A DNA stretch of 64,000 nt from Saccharothrix sp. ALI-22-I (lineage in GTDB: Bacteria > Actinomycetota > Actinomycetes > Mycobacteriales > Pseudonocardiaceae): assembly GCF_001984175.1 (NCBI RefSeq), contig NZ_MTQP01000056.1:149525-213524 (forward strand), in the 5' to 3' direction. The notes beneath the pieces were generated by a model. It had not been told where the DNA came from. It was given only the letters and a program-made list of their open reading frames with translations, and searched no databases. Each line of letters opens with the position of its first letter. Within the stretch, counting starts at the first letter, position 1. Below are positions 26,028 to 34,373 of this stretch, piece after piece. A program made the position numbers and the translations under genes.

Positions 26028-27446
26028 TCAGGGCAGGTCGTAGCCGTGGGCGGGGACGGCGTTGGCGCCGATCACCTTGGCCAGCGTGCGACCGCTGCGC
26101 TTCACCGTCCGCACCTGCGTGTCGTAGTCGACGTGCACGATGCCGAACCGCTGGCTGTACCCCGCCGCCCACTCGAAGTTGTCCAGCAGCGACCACGCGA
26201 AGTACCCGCGCACGTCCACCCCGGCCGCGATGGCCCGGTGCACCGCGCGCAGGTGGTCGACCAGGTACCTGGTCCGGGCCTCGTCCACCACCTCCCCGCC
26301 CTCGACCACGTCGGGGAACGCGGAGCCGTTCTCGGTGATCACCAACGGCAGGCCGACATCGCGCTGGAGCCGTTCCAGCAGCTCCGTCAGCCCCCGCGCG
26401 TCCACCTCCCAGCCGAACCCGGTCACCTCACCGCGCGCCGGCAGGAACTCCACGCCCCGCAGGCCCGGGAACGGCCCACCGCTCACCACCAGCGGGTCGT
26501 CGGCGACGGCCACGCGGGTCGGGCTGTAGTAGTTCACGCCCATCCAGTCGATCGGCGTCGCGATCACGTCGAGATCGCCGTCCCGCACCACCGACGTCCA
26601 GTCTCCCAGCCACGCGGTGTCCTCGACGACGTCCTCCGGGTAGCCGCGCCCGGCCAGCGGGTCGAGGAAGAGCCGGTTCTGCAGGCCGTCGACCTTGCGC
26701 GCCGCGTCCAGGGACGCGTCGTCGTCCACCCACACCGAGCAGAAGTTCAGCACGATGGAGAACCGGTGGTCGGCCGGCGCCTGCGCGCGCATCGCCTCCA
26801 CCGCCAGCCCGTGCCCGAGCATGAGGTGGTGCGCGGCCTCCAGCGACGCCTTCGGGTCGACCACCCCCGGCGCGTGGATGCCGTTGGCGTACCCGAGGAA
26901 CGCCGAGCACCACGGCTCGTTCAGCGTGGTCCACAGCTGCACCCGGTCGGCCAGGCGTTCGTGCGCCAGCGCCGCGTACTCGGCGAACCGGTACGCGGTA
27001 TCGCGGTTGCGCCACCCGCCGTGGTCCTCCAGCGCCTGCGGGAGGTCCCAGTGGTACAGCGTGACCACCGGCTGGACGCCCTTCCCCAGCAGCTCGTCCA
27101 CCAACCGGTCGTAGAACGCCAGTCCCCTGGGTTCCACCCGGCCCGCCCCCAGCGGCTGGATGCGCGGCCACGCCAGCGAGAACCGGTACGCGCCCAGCCC
27201 CAGCTCCGCCATCAGCTCCACGTCGGCCGGGTAGCGGCGGTAGTGGTCGCACGCCGGGTCGCCGGTGTCACCACCCAGCACAGCACCGGGTTTGGCCGCG
27301 AAGGTGTCCCAAATGGACGGTCCGCGACCGTCCACAGTGGTCGCTCCTTCGATCTGGAAGGACGCCGTCGCCGATCCCCACAGGAAATCCGGTGGGAAGC
27401 GCAGCAGGTCCCGCCCGACCTCGGTGTCCGGGTCGGTTGTCGTCAT
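26028..27446 (-). CDS. bglC: GH1 beta-glucosidase
   Basis: A 472-residue glycoside hydrolase family 1 enzyme without signal peptide, so it cleaves imported cellobiose or other beta-glucosides in the cytoplasm. [15 protein letters not shown] marks the N-terminus, [13 protein letters not shown] carries the acid/base Glu, [12 protein letters not shown] the nucleophile Glu, and [26 protein letters not shown] the conserved C-terminal block. It is the last gene of the cebEFG-bglC operon, 7 bp after cebG. Confidence 0.94.
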   Translation of the reverse strand: MTTTDPDTEVGRDLLRFPPDFLWGSATASFQIEGATTVDGRGPSIWDTFAAKPGAVLGGDTGDPACDHYRRYPADVELMAELGLGAYRFSLAWPRIQPLGAGRVEPRGLAFYDRLVDELLGKGVQPVVTLYHWDLPQALEDHGGWRNRDTAYRFAEYAALAHERLADRVQLWTTLNEPWCSAFLGYANGIHAPGVVDPKASLEAAHHLMLGHGLAVEAMRAQAPADHRFSIVLNFCSVWVDDDASLDAARKVDGLQNRLFLDPLAGRGYPEDVVEDTAWLGDWTSVVRDGDLDVIATPIDWMGVNYYSPTRVAVADDPLVVSGGPFPGLRGVEFLPARGEVTGFGWEVDARGLTELLERLQRDVGLPLVITENGSAFPDVVEGGEVVDEARTRYLVDHLRAVHRAIAAGVDVRGYFAWSLLDNFEWAAGYSQRFGIVHVDYDTQVRTVKRSGRTLAKVIGANAVPAHGYDLP

Positions 27447-27453
27447 AGCGAAC

Positions 27454-28290
27454 TCACCCCTTCACAGCGCCCTGCATGATGCCGCCGACGATCTGCCGTG
27501 CCAGCAGGATGAAGATCCCCACCACCGGCAGCACCGCGAGCGACGCGCCGGAGAGCATGAGCGAGTAGTCCGTGTAGTAACCGCTGGCCAACGTCGACAG
27601 TGCCACCTGCACCGTGGGGCTGTCGTTGGGGTCCAGCACGATCAGCGGCCAGAAGAAGTCGTTCCACGCGGTCATGAACGTGAACATGCCCATCACCGCC
27701 GCCTGTGGCCGCACGGCAGGGAACGCCACGTGCCAGAACGTGCGCAGCACCGAGCAGCCGTCCACCCGCGCCGCCTCGATCAGCTCGTACGGCACGGACT
27801 CCTCGCACGCCTGCCGCATCCAGAACACCGAGAACGCGCCGATCAACGCGGGCACGATCACCGCCTGGAGCGTGCCGTACCAGTCCAGGTCCGACATCAG
27901 CATGTACAGCGGGATGACGCCCAGCTGCGTGGGCACCATCGACGTGCCGACCACGATCAGGAACAGCGAGTTGCCGCCGCGGAACCGCAGCCGGGCGAAC
28001 GCGAACCCGGCCAGCGTGCCGAGCACGACGTTGCTCAACGCCACCGTGCCCGCCACCACCAGCGAGTTCTGCATCGCGAGCCAGAAGTCGACGGTGTCGA
28101 ACACCCTGGTCAGGTTCTCGATCAGGTTCCCGCCCGGCACCAGCGACGGCACCGCGTCACCCAGCGCCGAGTTGTCCTTGCTGGCGATCAGGAACGAGTA
28201 GTACAGCGGGAACACCGAGGTGAGCAGGATCACCACCAGCGCCGCGTAGGCGAGCGGCCCGGCGTGCGTGAGACGTTTCACCGTGCTCAC
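27454..28290 (-). CDS. cebG: Sugar ABC transporter permease (CebG/MalG-like)
   Basis: A 278-residue inner-membrane permease of the carbohydrate uptake class 1 family, with six predicted transmembrane segments. The EAA motif facing the ATPase is [18 protein letters not shown] followed by FPAVRPQ. The GTG start overlaps the cebF stop by 4 bp. No ATPase gene lies in this operon, as is normal for cellobiose systems that share the MsiK ATPase. Confidence 0.92.
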   Translation of the reverse strand: MSTVKRLTHAGPLAYAALVVILLTSVFPLYYSFLIASKDNSALGDAVPSLVPGGNLIENLTRVFDTVDFWLAMQNSLVVAGTVALSNVVLGTLAGFAFARLRFRGGNSLFLIVVGTSMVPTQLGVIPLYMLMSDLDWYGTLQAVIVPALIGAFSVFWMRQACEESVPYELIEAARVDGCSVLRTFWHVAFPAVRPQAAVMGMFTFMTAWNDFFWPLIVLDPNDSPTVQVALSTLASGYYTDYSLMLSGASLAVLPVVGIFILLARQIVGGIMQGAVKG

Positions 28291-29270
28291 CCCTTCGACG
28301 CGATGCGCCGCGCCACCGTGAAGTTCACGACCGCGACCACGAGGATCAACAGGAACAACACCCACGCGATGGCCGACGAGTAGCCGGCGTCGAACAGCCG
28401 GAAACCCTTCTCGTACAGGTACATCACCAGGGTCTGGAACTGCCGGTCGTCACCGCCGGTGCCGGTGGCCGTGCCGCCCGGGTCGAACAGCTGCGGCTCG
28501 ACGAACAGCTGCATGCCGCCGATGGTCGACACGATGACGGTGAACAGGATCGTCGGCCGGATGCCGGGCACGGTGATCGACCAGAACACCCGCCAACGGG
28601 ACGCGCCGTCCAGCATCGCCGACTCGTACATGTCCTTGGGCACCGACTGCATCGCGGCCAGGTAGATCAGCGCGTTGTAACCGGTCCACCGCCACATCAC
28701 CATCGAGCTGATCGCCAGGTGCGAGGCCCACGTCTGCGCGCGCCAGTCGACCGGGTCGATGCCGACCACGCCGAGCAGGGCGTTGACGATGCCGAAATCA
28801 CGGCCGAACAGCTGCGCGAACACCAGCGCCACGGCGGCCACCGAGATGACGTTGGGCAGCAGCACGCCCGCCCGCCAGAACGCCCGGCCGCGCAGGCCGC
28901 GGTCGAGCAGGGCGGCCAGGCCGAGCGCGGCGAACAGCTGCGGCACGGTGGACAGCAGGAACAGGCTGACCGTGTTGCCCAGCGCGTTCCAGAAGTTCTT
29001 GTCCGACAGCAGCTCGGTGTAGTTGTCCAGGCCGGTGAAGCCCTGGTCGCCGTCGATGAGCTGCCACTCGTGCAGCGACACCCAGGCGGTGAACAGCAGC
29101 GGGTAGAGGCCGAAGACGCCGAACACCACGAAGAACGGCGCGATGATGAAGTACGGCGTGTACTTCGTGTCCCACCGACCGAGCTTGTCCCGCCACGACA
29201 GGCGCTCCGCCGACGGCGGGACGGGCGTCGTGCCCCGTCCCGCCGTCGTCCGTTCCGGTACGACCGTCAT
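28287..29270 (-). CDS. cebF: Sugar ABC transporter permease (CebF/MalF-like)
   Basis: A 327-residue permease with a cytoplasmic N-terminal extension (about 40 residues) and about six transmembrane segments. The EAA loop reads KDMYESAMLDGASRWRVFWSI. It forms the heteromeric channel with CebG. ATG 29270 overlaps the stop of the binding-protein gene by 4 bp (ATGA). Confidence 0.92.
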   Translation of the reverse strand: MTVVPERTTAGRGTTPVPPSAERLSWRDKLGRWDTKYTPYFIIAPFFVVFGVFGLYPLLFTAWVSLHEWQLIDGDQGFTGLDNYTELLSDKNFWNALGNTVSLFLLSTVPQLFAALGLAALLDRGLRGRAFWRAGVLLPNVISVAAVALVFAQLFGRDFGIVNALLGVVGIDPVDWRAQTWASHLAISSMVMWRWTGYNALIYLAAMQSVPKDMYESAMLDGASRWRVFWSITVPGIRPTILFTVIVSTIGGMQLFVEPQLFDPGGTATGTGGDDRQFQTLVMYLYEKGFRLFDAGYSSAIAWVLFLLILVVAVVNFTVARRIASKG

Positions 29271-30550
29271 TTGGCGGCGTCCCGCGCTTCCTGGACGGCC
29301 TGGTCGAACGCGTCCGATGTGGACTGCTTGCCGCTCTCGACGCGGGACAGGGCGTTGTTGAACACCGGGGTGACCTTGGAGTCCTTGGTGCCGCGGTAGG
29401 TGGGCTTGAGGTTCTCCGCCGAGTCGCCGAAGATCCGGCCGACCGGCGCGGAGTTGAAGTACTCGTTGGTCGTCGCGGTGACCTCGGGGTCCTGGTACGC
29501 GGCGGGCTCGCTGGGCAGGTTGCCGGTCTCCTTGAAGATCCGCTTCTGCTGCTCGGGCGCGGTCAGCCACTTGGCCAGCTCGTAGGCCTCTTCGGGGTGC
29601 TCGCCCTGCTTGGGCACGGCCAGGAACGAGCCGCCCCAGTTGCCGCCGCCACCGGGCGCGGCGGCCACGTCCCACCTGCCCGCGGCCTCGTCGCCGGCGC
29701 CGGCCTTGATCAGCGCGAGCGCCCACGCCGGGCAGGTGGTGGTGGCGAAGGACGCCTGCTTGAGCGCGACGTTCCAGTCCTGGCTGAACGGGGCCAGCGC
29801 ACCGGTCTGCTTCTTCTCGCCCAGGCTCGCGGCGAGCGCGAAGGCCTGCTCCACCTTGGCGTTGGAGTCCGCGATGAACGAGTCGTCGGCCTTGGCGAAG
29901 TAGCCCTCCTCGGTCTGGTCGAGGATCGCCTTGTAGACGTTCTGGGCGGTGTCGACGAACTTCACGTTCGGCGTCTTCCGGGTGAAGGTGTCCGCGACCT
30001 TCAGGTACTCGTCCCAGGTGGGCCACAGCTTGCCGACTTCCTCGCGGTCGGTCGGCAGGCCGGCGGCCTCGAACAGGTCACGGCGGTAGCAGAGCGCGAG
30101 GCTGCCCATGTCGGTGCCGAGACCCAGCACGAAGTTTCCGCCGTCGGTGGTGCCCTGGTTCCACTTCCAGGCGGCCCACTGGCTTTCGAGGTCCTTGGCG
30201 CCGTAGTCGGCGAGGTTGACGAACTTGTCCTTGGACTGGCGGAACTGCGCGATGTTGCCTTCCTCGACCGCCACGATGTCGGCGGCGCCCCGGCCGCCCG
30301 CGAGCTGCGTCGCGAGCTGCGTGTGGTGCTGCTCCATCTTGACCGTGCGCTGCTCGATCTCGATGCCCGGGTGCGACGCCTGGTACTCCTCGATCAGGTC
30401 GGTGTAGCCGAAGTCGGAGAAGACCCCGATCGACAACTTGATCTTTCCGTCACCCGCGTCACCTCCCCCGCCACTGCACGCGGCCACCAGGGTCGCGGTC
30501 ACGGCCATCGCGGTGATCGCCGTCGTCCGGCCGACCGGAGTCCTGCTCAT
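29267..30550 (-). CDS. cebE: Sugar-binding lipoprotein (CebE-like)
   Basis: A 427-residue extracytoplasmic solute-binding protein, the first gene of the operon. A signal peptide ends in the lipobox LVAAC, so the mature protein is lipid-anchored through Cys about 26. The body is a family 1 sugar-binding protein (IEIEQRTVKMEQHHTQLATQLAGG, PTWDEYLKVADTF, FLAVPKQGEHPEEAYELAKWL). ATG 30550 follows GAGGAGGACGG. Cello-oligosaccharide binding is inferred from the regulator and the GH1 neighbour. Confidence 0.9.
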   Translation of the reverse strand: MSRTPVGRTTAITAMAVTATLVAACSGGGGDAGDGKIKLSIGVFSDFGYTDLIEEYQASHPGIEIEQRTVKMEQHHTQLATQLAGGRGAADIVAVEEGNIAQFRQSKDKFVNLADYGAKDLESQWAAWKWNQGTTDGGNFVLGLGTDMGSLALCYRRDLFEAAGLPTDREEVGKLWPTWDEYLKVADTFTRKTPNVKFVDTAQNVYKAILDQTEEGYFAKADDSFIADSNAKVEQAFALAASLGEKKQTGALAPFSQDWNVALKQASFATTTCPAWALALIKAGAGDEAAGRWDVAAAPGGGGNWGGSFLAVPKQGEHPEEAYELAKWLTAPEQQKRIFKETGNLPSEPAAYQDPEVTATTNEYFNSAPVGRIFGDSAENLKPTYRGTKDSKVTPVFNNALSRVESGKQSTSDAFDQAVQEARDAAK

Positions 30551-30591
30551 CCGTCCTCCTCGACGCACTCGCCGGGCTCTACCCGACGTCA

Positions 30592-30605
30592 TGAGAGCGC
30601 TCTCA
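30592..30605. promoter_or_regulatory. Palindromic operator before cebE
   Basis: TGAGAGCGCTCTCA is a perfect 14-bp palindrome, differing from the CebR consensus symmetrically at one position per half-site. It lies 42 bp upstream of the cebE start and touches the predicted -10 box, so a bound repressor would block transcription start. Confidence 0.75.
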
Positions 30606-30634
30606 CAGTCGTGAGTGACGGTCACCGCTGTCAA
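30605..30634 (-). promoter_or_regulatory. Predicted cebEFG-bglC promoter
   Basis: On the minus strand, TTGACA (30634-30629) and GACTGT (30610-30605) are 18 bp apart. The -35 is perfect and the -10 weak. The operator starts at the last base of the -10. Confidence 0.5.
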
Positions 30635-30872
30635 CCCGCGATCAACGGGTCGACACCTATCCGCAACATTCTGAAGCGCTTTGCGCACCGACCGTGACAG
30701 CCGGCGACAGTCCGTGAGTCCGGCGACGGGACGTGCGCGAGTGGCGCTGAGACAGGGTGGCCCGGCCCTCGCCCGGGCCACCCCGCACCCTGTTAGAGGG
30801 CTTTCAGGCCTGGATGGGACGCGTGTCCGCCGGAAATTCTGTGACCAGCGTCGCACTCGTCCCGCAACGCGC
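30635..30872. other. Intergenic, no gene seen
   Basis: Between the cebE promoter and the hairpin after the ABC permease gene. No credible coding frame, RNA gene or strong repeat is visible. Confidence 0.5.
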
Positions 30873-30915
30873 GTGAGGGCGCCGAGCCGGTCCGGAGACC
30901 GCTCGACGCCCTCAC
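30873..30915 (-). terminator. Hairpin after the FtsX-type permease gene
   Basis: Arms GTGAGGGCGCCGAGC (30873-30887) and GCTCGACGCCCTCAC (30901-30915) pair at 14 of 15 positions with a 13-nt loop, 50 bp past the permease stop. Confidence 0.7.
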
Positions 30916-30964
30916 CCGATCCGGTGGCCCGCTCCTCCCGACAAGGAACGGACCACCGCCCCCC

Positions 30965-33475
30965 TTACGCCTCGGCCATCCCCGCAACGACCGAGGTCCG
31001 GGCGGCGCGCCGGGCAGGCAGCGCCGCGGCCACGACGGCCGCCACGACGGCGCCGGCGAGCATCACGCCGATCTGCCCGAACGGCACGGCGAGGGGGACC
31101 GCCATGGTGTCCGTGGACAGCGCCTCGATGATCACCCAGCCGAAGCCGATGCCCAGCGTGAGGCCGATCGCCGCACCCATCAACGCCATCAGCACCGACT
31201 CGACCACCAGCATCAGCCGCAGCTGGCCGCGGGTCAGGCCGAGAGCCCTCAGCAACGCCGACTCGCGCGTCCGCTCCAGCACCGACAGCGTCAACGTGTT
31301 GGCGATGCCGAACAACGCGATCACCACGGCCAACCCGATCAGCGCCCAGATGAACCCCAGCACCTGGTTGAGCTGTTGGTTCAGCTGCTCCTTGGTCTCC
31401 GCCGCGCTGTCCAACACGGCCAGCGGCGACGGGTCGGTGACCTTCTCCACCGCCGCACGCCCGTTCGTGACGCCGTCCTTCAGCTTCACCAGGATGCTCT
31501 CGTAGCCCTCAAGAGCCTGGGGGAACCGCTTCGACGTCTCCAGCGTCATCAAGCCGTCGGACATCCCCTGCCCCTCGATCACCGCGACGACCTTCAGCTT
31601 CTGCGTCGTCCCCTCCACCGGCGTGAAGTCCACCGTCGAGCCGACCGACAGGTTCGACCGCTTCGCGTAGTCCGCGTTCACCGCGATCGCACCGTCACCG
31701 AGATCGGCGAGCGATCCGCTGGTGACCGTTGGCCGGATCAGGTCGCCGATCGCGTCACGCGGGACGCCGGTCAGGTACGCGCGGTCGCCGTAGACCACCG
31801 TGGTCGGGGCGACCTTCGCCACCTCCGGCGCGGCGGCCAACTGCGCGGCCAACTCCTCGGGCAACGGCCGGTCGTAGACCGCCGAGGACACCGTGTAGTC
31901 GGCGGGCATGCGCTGGTCGATCTCGGCGTTGACGGTCTCCTTGGCGCTGTTGGCGACCACGGTCACCAGCGCCACGATGGTCACGCCGATCATCAACGCG
32001 GCGGTGGTCGCGGCGGTGCGCTTGGGGTTGCGGCCGGCGTTGGCCGAGGCGAGCTTGGCGGGCACGCCGAGCAACGCCCGCGGCAGCGCGCCGAGCACCC
32101 GGTTGACCGGGCCGACCAGCAACGGGCCGAGCACGAGCACCATGGCCAGCAGCGCCATCGTGCCGGCGCCGCTGACGACCATCGCCGCTTCCTCGTTGTC
32201 GATGCCCATGCCGAACACGATCGCGCCGACGCCGATCGCGCCGAACAGCACGGCGGTCAGCACGCGCAGCACACCGGTGCGGGCGACTTCCTCACCGCTG
32301 TCCGGCTGGCTGCGCAGCGCGGCGACCGGTGCGACGCGGGTCGCCTTGCGGGCGGGCAGCACGGCGGCGAGCACGGTCACCAACGTGCCGACCGCGAACG
32401 CGGCGAGCACCGTCGTCACCGTCATCGGCAGGCGCACCACGCCCTCACTGTCACCGATGGCGAAGACCACCTTTTGCAGCAGCGCGGACACGCCGAGACC
32501 GCCGAACAGCCCGATCACCGACGCGGTCAGGCCCATCACCAACGCCTCGACCAGCACACTGCGGAACACCTGGCCGCGGCTCGCGCCGACACACCGCATC
32601 AGGGCCAGCTCGCGAGTGCGCTGGGCGACCAGGATGGTGAACGTGTTGTAGATGACCATGGCCGCGACCACGAGCGCGATGAGCGCGAACGCCAGCAGCA
32701 GCGTGGTGAACTCACCCGACTGGGACTCGACCCGCGCCAGCGCCGCCTGGGTCAGCTCCGCGCCGGTCTGCACGACGAAACCGTTGTCGCCGATGGCCTT
32801 GCGGACGTTGTCCGCCACCTGCTGCTGGGTGAACCCGGCCGCGGCGGTGCCGACGACCTGGTACGGCGGCCGTTCCGGCTCCAGCGCCTGGAACCCCTCC
32901 TGCGTCAGCCCGACATGGTCGGACCCGGACAGCGACATCGAGTTGGTGCCCTGCTGGTACGTGCCGACGAGCGTGTACGTGTGCCGCTGGTCCTCCTTGC
33001 CCAGCAACACCACCGGTTGGCCGATGGTGAGCTTGGCGGTGGCGGCGGTGCGCTTGTCGACCGCGATCTCGTCGGCCGCGGTCGGGTAGCGGCCGTCGGT
33101 CAGGTCGAACTCGCGCAGCTTCTCGTCACTCGCCAACGAGACGGCCATCGCGGGCTTCGCCTTGCCGTTGGCCGCGACCAGCGGCACCTGCTGGGCGTCG
33201 CGCGGGTCGGCGCCTGCCACACCCGGCGCCTGCCGGATCTTCGCCAGCGTCTCCGGGCTGATCCCCTGGACATCGGTGGACGATTCCTCGGACACGGTGA
33301 CCGAGACGTCGACGTTGCGCGCGCCCTTGGCGAGCTCGTCGCGCAGGCTCTCGTTCATGCCGTCGCCGAGCACCAGCGTGCCGGTCACGAAGGCCACGCC
33401 GAGGGCGATCGCCACCGAGGACAGCACGAGCCGCGCGGTGCGGGCCTTGAGGCCCGCGATGATCGTGCGCAGCAT
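30965..33475 (-). CDS. ABC transporter permease with two FtsX-like domains
   Basis: An 836-residue MacB/LolCE-type permease. It has an N-terminal transmembrane segment, a large extracytoplasmic domain (about 45-260), three helices forming the first FtsX domain (VAAMVIYNTFTILVAQRTRELALMRCVGASR), a middle pair of helices, a second periplasmic domain, and a second FtsX domain (NTLTLSVLERTRESALLRALGLTRGQL). Such proteins act as mechanotransmitters or export substrates such as lipids or peptides. It is encoded 4 bp after the ATPase; the substrate is unknown. Confidence 0.92.
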   Translation of the reverse strand: MLRTIIAGLKARTARLVLSSVAIALGVAFVTGTLVLGDGMNESLRDELAKGARNVDVSVTVSEESSTDVQGISPETLAKIRQAPGVAGADPRDAQQVPLVAANGKAKPAMAVSLASDEKLREFDLTDGRYPTAADEIAVDKRTAATAKLTIGQPVVLLGKEDQRHTYTLVGTYQQGTNSMSLSGSDHVGLTQEGFQALEPERPPYQVVGTAAAGFTQQQVADNVRKAIGDNGFVVQTGAELTQAALARVESQSGEFTTLLLAFALIALVVAAMVIYNTFTILVAQRTRELALMRCVGASRGQVFRSVLVEALVMGLTASVIGLFGGLGVSALLQKVVFAIGDSEGVVRLPMTVTTVLAAFAVGTLVTVLAAVLPARKATRVAPVAALRSQPDSGEEVARTGVLRVLTAVLFGAIGVGAIVFGMGIDNEEAAMVVSGAGTMALLAMVLVLGPLLVGPVNRVLGALPRALLGVPAKLASANAGRNPKRTAATTAALMIGVTIVALVTVVANSAKETVNAEIDQRMPADYTVSSAVYDRPLPEELAAQLAAAPEVAKVAPTTVVYGDRAYLTGVPRDAIGDLIRPTVTSGSLADLGDGAIAVNADYAKRSNLSVGSTVDFTPVEGTTQKLKVVAVIEGQGMSDGLMTLETSKRFPQALEGYESILVKLKDGVTNGRAAVEKVTDPSPLAVLDSAAETKEQLNQQLNQVLGFIWALIGLAVVIALFGIANTLTLSVLERTRESALLRALGLTRGQLRLMLVVESVLMALMGAAIGLTLGIGFGWVIIEALSTDTMAVPLAVPFGQIGVMLAGAVVAAVVAAALPARRAARTSVVAGMAEA

Positions 33476-33479
33476 CAGG

Positions 33480-34232
33480 TCACGCCCCCAGGTGCTTGAG
33501 CGCGGACAGCACGGAGTCGGCGGTCGGGTTGTCGATCTCGCCGGCCAGTCGGCCGTCGGCCATCAGCACCACGCGGTCGGCGTAGGACGCGGCGACCGGG
33601 TCGTGCGTCACCATGATCACGGTCTGGCCGAGCTTGCGCACGGACATGCGCAGGAAGTCCAGCACCTCGGCGCCGGAGCGCGAGTCCAGGTTGCCGGTCG
33701 GCTCGTCGGCGAACACCACGTCGGGCCGGGCGACCAGGGCGCGGGCGCAGGCCACGCGCTGCTGCTGGCCGCCGGACAGCTCGCTCGGCTTGTGCTTGAG
33801 GCGGTCGCGCAGGCCGAGCACGTCCACGATGGTGTCGAACCACTCGCGGTCGGGCTTGCGGCCGGCCAACTCCAGGCCCAGCAGGATGTTCGCCTCGGCG
33901 GTGAGCGTGGGCAGCAGGTTGAACGCCTGGAAGACGAACCCGACCCGGTCGCGGCGCAGCCTGGTCAGCTCCTTGTCGGCGAGCGAGGTGATCTCGGTGC
34001 CGCCGATCTGCACGCTGCCGCCGTCGACGTTGTCCAACCCGGCCAGGCAGTGCATCAACGTGGACTTGCCGGACCCGGACGGGCCCATGATGGCGGTGAA
34101 CCTGCCCGCCGTGAAGGCGACGCCGACCCCGTCCAGCGCCCGGACGGCGGTGTCGCCCTTGCCGTACACCTTCACCAGGTTCTCGGCGGCTACAGCGGTT
34201 CGGGTCCCGACGTCGGACACCAGTGCGGACAT
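33480..34232 (-). CDS. ABC transporter ATPase (LolD/MacB type)
   Basis: A 250-residue ATPase with Walker A GPSGSGKST (about residues 51-59), Q-loop VFQAFNLLPTLTA, signature LSGGQQQRVACARAL, Walker B VVFADEPTGNLD and the H-loop VTHDP. It partners the FtsX-type permease directly downstream. Related pairs often give peptide-antibiotic resistance or envelope maintenance, but there is no adjacent two-component system here. Confidence 0.94.
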   Translation of the reverse strand: MSALVSDVGTRTAVAAENLVKVYGKGDTAVRALDGVGVAFTAGRFTAIMGPSGSGKSTLMHCLAGLDNVDGGSVQIGGTEITSLADKELTRLRRDRVGFVFQAFNLLPTLTAEANILLGLELAGRKPDREWFDTIVDVLGLRDRLKHKPSELSGGQQQRVACARALVARPDVVFADEPTGNLDSRSGAEVLDFLRMSVRKLGQTVIMVTHDPVAASYADRVVLMADGRLAGEIDNPTADSVLSALKHLGA

Positions 34233-34373
34233 GCTCCCTCATTCCCTAGCTCTTCCGGACGCCGAAAAGCTATGGGGAACACGGGTAACCGGTCGTCACC
34301 ACGACGGCGGAACCAGAGGTCAACCGGCGGGATGACAGCCGCTAGTCCTGCGGTCTGACGTCCCGGGCAGTCG

